A stretch of 10,167 bases of DNA, taken from contig JALLPB010001360.1 of the NCBI GenBank assembly GCA_036939975.1, positions 1 to 10,167 on the forward strand, in the 5' to 3' direction. This document shows, piece after piece, positions 7,313-10,167 of this stretch. The notes under the pieces are model-generated. The model worked only from the letters and a program-made list of their open reading frames with translations, was not told the origin of the DNA and ran no database searches. Numbering within the stretch: position 1 is the first letter of the stretch; each line of letters begins with the position of its first letter. The translations under genes and the position numbers were made by a program. The DNA is from Cyclostephanos tholiformis (Eukaryota; Bacillariophyta; Thalassiosirophyceae; Thalassiosirales; Thalassiosiraceae).

Positions 7313-7560
7313 ATGATGGATTCCCCCACCACACCACAACAGGGTAAAGGACCTGAACAAGATGTTCCCCCATTGGCAGAAGTTGATTCTACCAAGAGGG
7401 ACAAAAATACTCAAAAAGTGCTACCTCATCCCTTGGTGTCCAATTCACAGTAACACCCTGACCACATTGATGACGGAGACAGTCAATAGAGGTCACCACC
7501 AAGTCCACATGCCACAGCGCCAAAACGTCAGTATTTTGGATACTGACACTGTCCATACAA
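7313..7560 (+). pseudogene. First exon of the piggyBac-like gene (tentative)
   Basis: ATGATG at 7313 opens a 46-residue frame, Pro/Gln/Lys-rich with a plausible protein composition, ending in TAA at 7451. The splice donor at 7561 fits only the frame beginning at multiples of three (the ...SILDTDTVHT reading), so a frame change near 7450 is needed to join start and splice site. This makes the exon decayed or the start wrong. An alternative ATG at 7362 is in the splice-compatible frame with no stop, but its composition (WCPIHS, LKKCYLIPW) looks less natural. Confidence 0.4.
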
Positions 7561-7648
7561 GTGAGTTTTTTATCATTTATGGTGTGGTTCCCCCCTCCCC
7601 CCCCCTCTCCATCCCCCTCATTTTTATTTGTGTGTGTCTTTGCTGTAG
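7561..7648 (+). other. Spliceosomal intron, 88 bp
   Basis: It begins GTGAGT, ends TTTGCTGTAG, and has a long pyrimidine-rich interior with a C9 run (about 7590-7620). Splicing joins the final A of exon 1 to AT of exon 2 as an AAT codon and leads into the open GIASALAVAWN frame. Length and borders are typical for diatom introns. The C-rich tract is non-coding in character, which supports removal. An intron also means this locus is a genomic gene copy rather than a retrocopy. Confidence 0.65.
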
Positions 7649-7983
7649 ATGGAATAGCGTCTGCGTTGGCAGTGGCATGGAATACAGTTGGATCAGCCAT
7701 GACACGCTCCTCCCCTCAAAAGCAGCAAACCACAGCAGCAGAGGGCGAGCTTACTTGCCAAAAGTCAAAAAAGGATGCGGGAGTAGCAGCGGTAAACAAA
7801 CCATCTCAGTGCCGCAGGCAGTCAAAGAAAAAGAATAAATGCACAACAGGGGCTGGGATTAAGGGGAATACTACTTCAAAAAATAAATGCATGAGGGATG
7901 GGGGGAGCTCCAATAAAGGCACAATACGTGAGGATGATAGTGCAAGGAATATGGGGGGTGCTCCAGGGGGGAAGCTGCTGTGA
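7649..7983 (+). pseudogene. Second exon, basic Lys/Cys/Gly-rich segment
   Basis: The frame runs GIASALAVAWN, then a Gln/Lys/Ser-rich stretch with two KNKC-type repeats (7831-7845 and 7879-7893), and ends in TGA at 7981. From 7971 another frame (EAAVRLQKKLPTKRNRSP) continues with protein-like, strongly basic composition, suggesting a frameshift in the G6 run at 7965-7971. Two 15-bp near-identical words, ATGGGGGG(A/T)GCTCCA, lie at 7898-7912 and 7951-7965. A nuclear-localisation or DNA-binding role for the basic residues is possible but only inferred. Confidence 0.45.
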
Positions 7984-8050
7984 GATTACAAAAAAAGCTG
8001 CCCACAAAGAGGAATCGGTCTCCTTTGCCCAAGGCTGTTGCTGGGACATT

Positions 8051-8107
8051 GGGGGGGAATACGGTGTCTGGGGAGGGGGGCACAAATGCAGCATCTGGGG
8101 GGGGGGG
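8051..8107 (+). other. G-run cluster including G11
   Basis: Runs G7 (8051-8057), G4 and G6 (about 8070-8080) and G11 (8097-8107) lie within 57 bp. They could form a G-quadruplex on this strand. The homologous reading frame changes at the G11, so slippage or an assembly error is likely there. Confidence 0.6.
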
Positions 8108-8460
8108 ATGCATCAGGAGTTCTTGCCTTGGATGGGGGGAGAGATGCAGCAGCTGACCCTGTACGTGTTATCCGGTGTTTGTGGACTTTTTTTCAGCCTT
8201 TCAATTTCATGCTTCCACCACCAGTGACATGCAATAAGTGTGATACTCTGATGCATCATCTGTGCCAGATCATTTGGGAGAACAAGCATTTATATGAGCC
8301 TTCTGGATGCTCAAAATATTGCCCATTGCACCATGTCTATTATCAAGAACTTGTGACAGCAGGCAGGGCTAAGATGACCAGCAGAAGCAGCATTGCATCA
8401 TCCACATCATCAGCTGTTGCGGCAACAACCGCTGCAGAGTGGCACAGAAGCACTACGTAA
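8108..8460 (+). pseudogene. PHD-like Cys/His zinc finger segment
   Basis: The frame opens after the G11 run with DASGVLALDGG and reaches TAA at 8458. The core is Cys8230-x2-Cys8239-x4-His8254-x2-Cys8263, then 14 residues, Cys8308-x3-Cys8320-x2-His-His (8329, 8332). C-x2-C-x4-H-x2-C is the central part of a PHD or RING-type finger, and HHLCQxxWE matches what I recall from fingers at the N-terminus of diatom piggyBac-like proteins. Such fingers bind zinc and may contact DNA or chromatin. A Ser/Ala/Thr-rich linker follows. The 36-nt piece 8161-8196 (GTACGT...TTTTTTTCAG) could be a very short in-frame intron. The frame then changes near 8440 to one that continues to about 8540. Confidence 0.55.
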
Positions 8461-8524
8461 TGAATAATAGTACTCCTGCTCCGTCACAGAAGGATCCACC
8501 AATGTTTGAAGTTTGCCATAATAT

Positions 8525-9172
8525 TTGTCACACATCCCCAGCGGATCTACCCCCACCCAAGTCAACAACCTCCCACAGCCACAAGTCCTAAACACAGCAG
8601 TGCCAGAGCCATTTCCTGTGGGACAAGGCTACCTCCCTGACAATGACACTGTTGATAATGCCATTGCAAAAGAACTTGACAAGATAATGTACAATGTAGA
8701 TCATGACAAGAAACATAGCGGTATCTTTTTAGACAATCAAGACAATGAAGACAGTTTAGGTTTGCAAATAGGTGACGATGACGATGAGCAAGAGTTATGC
8801 GGTGTTGAGAGTGATGAGGAAGGAGACAAGGCAGATTTACACAACATCACTCTTGAACATTGTCTAATTGGTGAAGAGGATTGTTATGAGAACTTTGGCA
8901 AGTCAGCTGCTGAGAGGAAAGTACTTTCCCATGGTTTGATGACGTGAGCTATAATTGGAGCCAGTGTGGAGATTGATGATGAAATTGGTGAATCACCAAG
9001 TGGCCCAAATGAGCAGATGAATTTTGACTCAGTGAACCTCATTGGAACACCTGATGGATGGATGCCACCAAGTGCCCTATTAGTTTCCAAGGTTACAGAC
9101 CCAAGCCAGGTGACCCAAACAAGGAAGATGTTGACAATCCTGCGGGTGGAGTATGTTTACTTATACACCTAA
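8525..9172 (+). pseudogene. Acidic linker and start of the conserved transposase N-terminal domain
   Basis: A single frame from about 8540 to 9172 is interrupted by one TGA (8945-8947). The first part (to about 8890) is acidic, with a DDDDE run (8773-8787) and ESDEEGD (8808-8828). After the TGA it continues as IIGASVEIDDEIGESPSGP and reaches GTPDGWMPPSA (9045-9077), the motif that opens the conserved region in the relatives I recall. Beyond about 9115 homology shifts to another frame (EDVDNPAG), and the last residues before the stop at 9170 are out of frame. The TTG at 8525 is not a convincing start; the segment is internal to the gene. Confidence 0.5.
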
Positions 9173-9362
9173 TTATCATGCTAAGACCAAAAAGTATGAG
9201 GGTCATATGACCCCAGCAGGAGCGCATGTTGTCCTGGCTGATGAAACAGGAAAGCACGTGATGAACGGTTGGGAGTTCTATTACAAGAACTGTAATGCAG
9301 AACCATTTGACATTGCACATTATGCAAGGACGGGAGCCAAGTTTGGTGATCTCAAACCTTAA
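9153..9362 (+). pseudogene. Conserved GWxFxYK block of the piggyBac-like gene
   Basis: This segment carries FTYTPNY, KKYEGHMTPAGAHVV and NGWEFYYKN, then ARTGAKFGDLKP and a TAA at 9360. The EDVDNPAG block just upstream is in another frame; loss of one base at about 9147 explains the break, since one added base there would make a Trp-Ser before MFTY, as in relatives with DNPGGWS. After the TAA the same frame continues with KRGCLDANVLRKHGL, matching family members, so the stop is an internal lesion. Confidence 0.5.
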
Positions 9363-9418
9363 TCAAAGAGGGGATGCCTTGATGCCAATGTGTTGAGGAA
9401 ACATGGGTTGAATGGAGA

Positions 9419-9589
9419 ATGAATGCAGCATGTCCCAATGTTTTTTTCCAACTCTTGTTCCCTTTTTGTGCTCCTTCAGACTCAGGGGTTCTTGATGATC
9501 ACCAGATGCCATTTTATTCCAATGTTTCTGTATTTATCAACATGTATGCAATGGGGAAGGATGCAGGAAGTGGCTACGGGCATGAATTT
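9419..9589 (+). pseudogene. Last recognisable block before the missing DDE domain
   Basis: The frame gives NVFFQLLFPFCAP, SGVLDDHQMPFYS and NMYAMGKDAGSGYGHEF. This corresponds to the segment just before the DDE_Tnp_1_7 domain in the diatom proteins I recall (FYQLLLPxCDPxxSG ... YAxGxxGxGSGYGHxF). The frame stays open to 9832, but from 9590 the sequence is repeat-rich and has no resemblance to transposase, so the ORF end is accidental. A frame change near 9417 separates this block from the preceding one. Confidence 0.5.
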
Positions 9590-9790
9590 TCTCTGTTATT
9601 GATCTTAGTTGCACATGTTGGATGTCGCTGTTGCCAATTTTGGGGCCAATATGTCGTGTTGGGCAACTTGTTGGCAACATGTCGCCAAATGTTGGGCCGA
9701 CATTTGGCAACATTGCATTTTGGGCCCAGACAATGTTGTGTAATTTTGGTTGGCTGCCGACATGTTGGCTTCACATACGTAGGAACTAGA
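9590..9790. repeat. Foldback-rich block of GTTGGC/GCCAAC words
   Basis: Many copies of TGTTGGC, TTGCCAA, GGCAACA and related words occur in both orientations. The clearest hairpin is GCCAAATGT (9684-9692) and ACATTTGGC (9700-9708) around a 7-nt loop. TTGGC (9671-9675) with GCCAA (9684-9688) offers an alternative stem. Sequence near both ends (ACATGTTGG-ATGTCG at 9613-9627; CGACATGTTGGC near 9757-9768) is partly complementary. This may be a small foldback or MITE-like insertion that cut the piggyBac-like gene, or a structured non-coding end of the old element. Confidence 0.55.
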
Positions 9791-9871
9791 ACTAAAAGCA
9801 AGATAGTACTAATGTACAGTGTGCTCAGGTAGGTAAGTGGATGAGAGACAAGTAGAAAAGACTGCAAAAAA

Positions 9872-10081
9872 ATGAAATCCACCATGGCATATCCGATTGC
9901 AGGATCCAGCAGCATGGCTATTGTGTGTGAGGAAAAAAATCGCTTTAAATTACATAAGGCAAAAGTATTGTATAACTCACCCCCCTCGCAAAATAAAAAA
10001 ATGAGCGTACCCGGCGTCACCTATGATGTGGAGAGCAAGTGCGTTGCACCAGAACGGACGCGGGGGGGCTATGGGCAGTGA
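9872..10081 (+). CDS. Small ORF of unknown identity (69 residues)
   Basis: ATG at 9872 to TGA at 10079, in an A-rich context. The product is basic and hydrophilic, has no signal peptide or membrane segment, and I recognise no family. A second in-frame ATG four codons later sits in a good eukaryotic context (ACCATGG). It could be an exon of a gene extending beyond the window, the tail of a decayed element, or a chance ORF. Confidence 0.2.
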   Translation: MKSTMAYPIAGSSSMAIVCEEKNRFKLHKAKVLYNSPPSQNKKMSVPGVTYDVESKCVAPERTRGGYGQ

Positions 10082-10150
10082 CAGAGGCTGGTGACAGACA
10101 TCATCCGGCTTCGTGGCATCTTGTCCTTGTTGTTCTCTAGACGAGCTAGC

Positions 10151-10164
10151 AAAAATTAATTTTT
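10151..10164. repeat. 14-bp palindrome AAAAATTAATTTTT
   Basis: A perfect palindrome close to the window edge with TTAA at its centre. TTAA is the piggyBac target sequence, but nothing else marks an element end here, so the match is probably chance in AT-rich DNA. Confidence 0.4.
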
Positions 10165-10167
10165 ATT

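Larger units (their letters stand above)
7313..9589 (+). pseudogene. Broken piggyBac-like (DDE_Tnp_1_7 family) gene, N-terminal half only
   Basis: Read across several frames this locus gives one protein-like series: a Pro/Gln-rich start, an 88-bp intron, a basic Lys/Cys/Gly-rich region, a PHD-like Cys/His finger (8230-8334), an acidic Asp/Glu region (8640-8890), then a conserved block with GTPDGWMPP (9045-9071), EDVDNPAG (9124-9147), TPNY/KKYEGHMTPAGA (9165-9224), NGWEFYYK (9264-9287) and SGYGHEF (9569-9589). I recall this succession, including FxxVDNPGGW and GWxFxYxGW, from diatom proteins annotated as piggyBac-derived. Frame changes fall near 7450, 7965, 8100, 8440, 8540, 9115, 9147 and 9417; in-frame stops lie at 8945 and 9360. 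The catalytic DDE domain that should follow SGYGHEF is absent. It may be a transposon relic or a decayed domesticated gene. The family assignment is from memory and unverified. Confidence 0.6.

Noticed and set aside
7362..7838. 158-residue ORF running straight through 7561-7648
   Set aside because: It crosses a strong intron with a C-rich tract and continues in a frame without protein-like composition after it.
7871..8113. Two antisense Pro-rich ORFs
   Set aside because: They are produced by the G-runs read in reverse; no motif or start context supports them.
7980..8196. Intron from GTGAGA at 7980 to the CAG at 8194-8196
   Set aside because: The splice would put the Cys/His finger out of frame and meet a stop almost at once, and the removed sequence looks coding (LQKKLPTKRNRSP).
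9574..10020. 148-residue antisense ORF
   Set aside because: It covers the foldback block and AT-rich sequence, has no recognisable domain, and lies opposite the recognisable FFQLLFPFC...SGYGHEF block only at its end.
10151..10164. TTAA-centred palindrome as the right end of a piggyBac element
   Set aside because: No terminal inverted repeat or matching left end was found, and TTAA is frequent in AT-rich DNA.
1..10167. tRNA, rRNA, CRISPR array or a new defence or biosynthetic system
   Set aside because: No cloverleaf, conserved rRNA segment or regularly spaced repeats were seen. The coding content is explained by two decayed transposable elements.

Overview
The window looks like nuclear DNA of a eukaryotic alga, most probably a diatom or related stramenopile. 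It contains a Ty1/copia-type LTR retrotransposon whose Gag and Pol resemble the copia-like families known from diatoms. It also contains a decayed protein gene that resembles the N-terminal half of piggyBac-type (DDE_Tnp_1_7) proteins found in diatom genomes, interrupted by a spliceosomal-type intron. These assignments come from remembered family motifs, not from a database search. I see no intact host gene, no RNA gene, no CRISPR array and no bacterial signal.

Layout: (1) 1-1053 is non-coding and AT-rich. It opens with a cluster of palindromes built on one 12-bp core, ATTATATATAAT, and later carries a 29-bp-period direct repeat. (2) 1054-7081 is a complete copia-type element on the + strand. 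Its LTRs are 241 and 234 bp, each bounded by TGCTAGA...TCTAGCA, and it is flanked by the 5-bp target duplication TCAAG. Inside, in order, are a primer-binding site, gag, protease, integrase, reverse transcriptase, RNase H and a polypurine tract. (3) 7087-7312 is the sequence just upstream of the next gene. (4) 7313-9589 is a multiply broken piggyBac-like gene: an N-terminal exon, an 88-bp intron, a basic Lys/Cys/Gly-rich region, a PHD-like Cys/His finger, an acidic linker, and the start of the domain that precedes the DDE core. (5) About 9590-9790 is a foldback block rich in GTTGGC/GCCAAC words, where the expected transposase domain should continue. (6) 9790-10167 holds one small unassigned ORF and ends in a 14-bp palindrome.

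The retrotransposon has intact ends but is dead as a coding unit. Gag needs three frame changes to be read through. Pol carries in-frame stops at 3081, 5661, 5805 and 6063. The protease aspartate and one RNase H aspartate both read Asn. Several of these lesions, and about half of the differences between the two LTRs, fit CpG-to-TpG/CpA decay, as expected for a methylated, silenced transposon. The LTRs differ at 12 substitutions over about 234 aligned bases (about 5%), so the insertion is not recent. The copia element lies about 230 bp upstream of the piggyBac-like start, so it separates that gene from whatever upstream promoter it once had. The window is best read as a nest of dead transposons rather than a new functional system. 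The least explained parts are the two palindrome-rich blocks (1-150 and 9590-9790) and the possible UGA readthrough junction between gag and pol.
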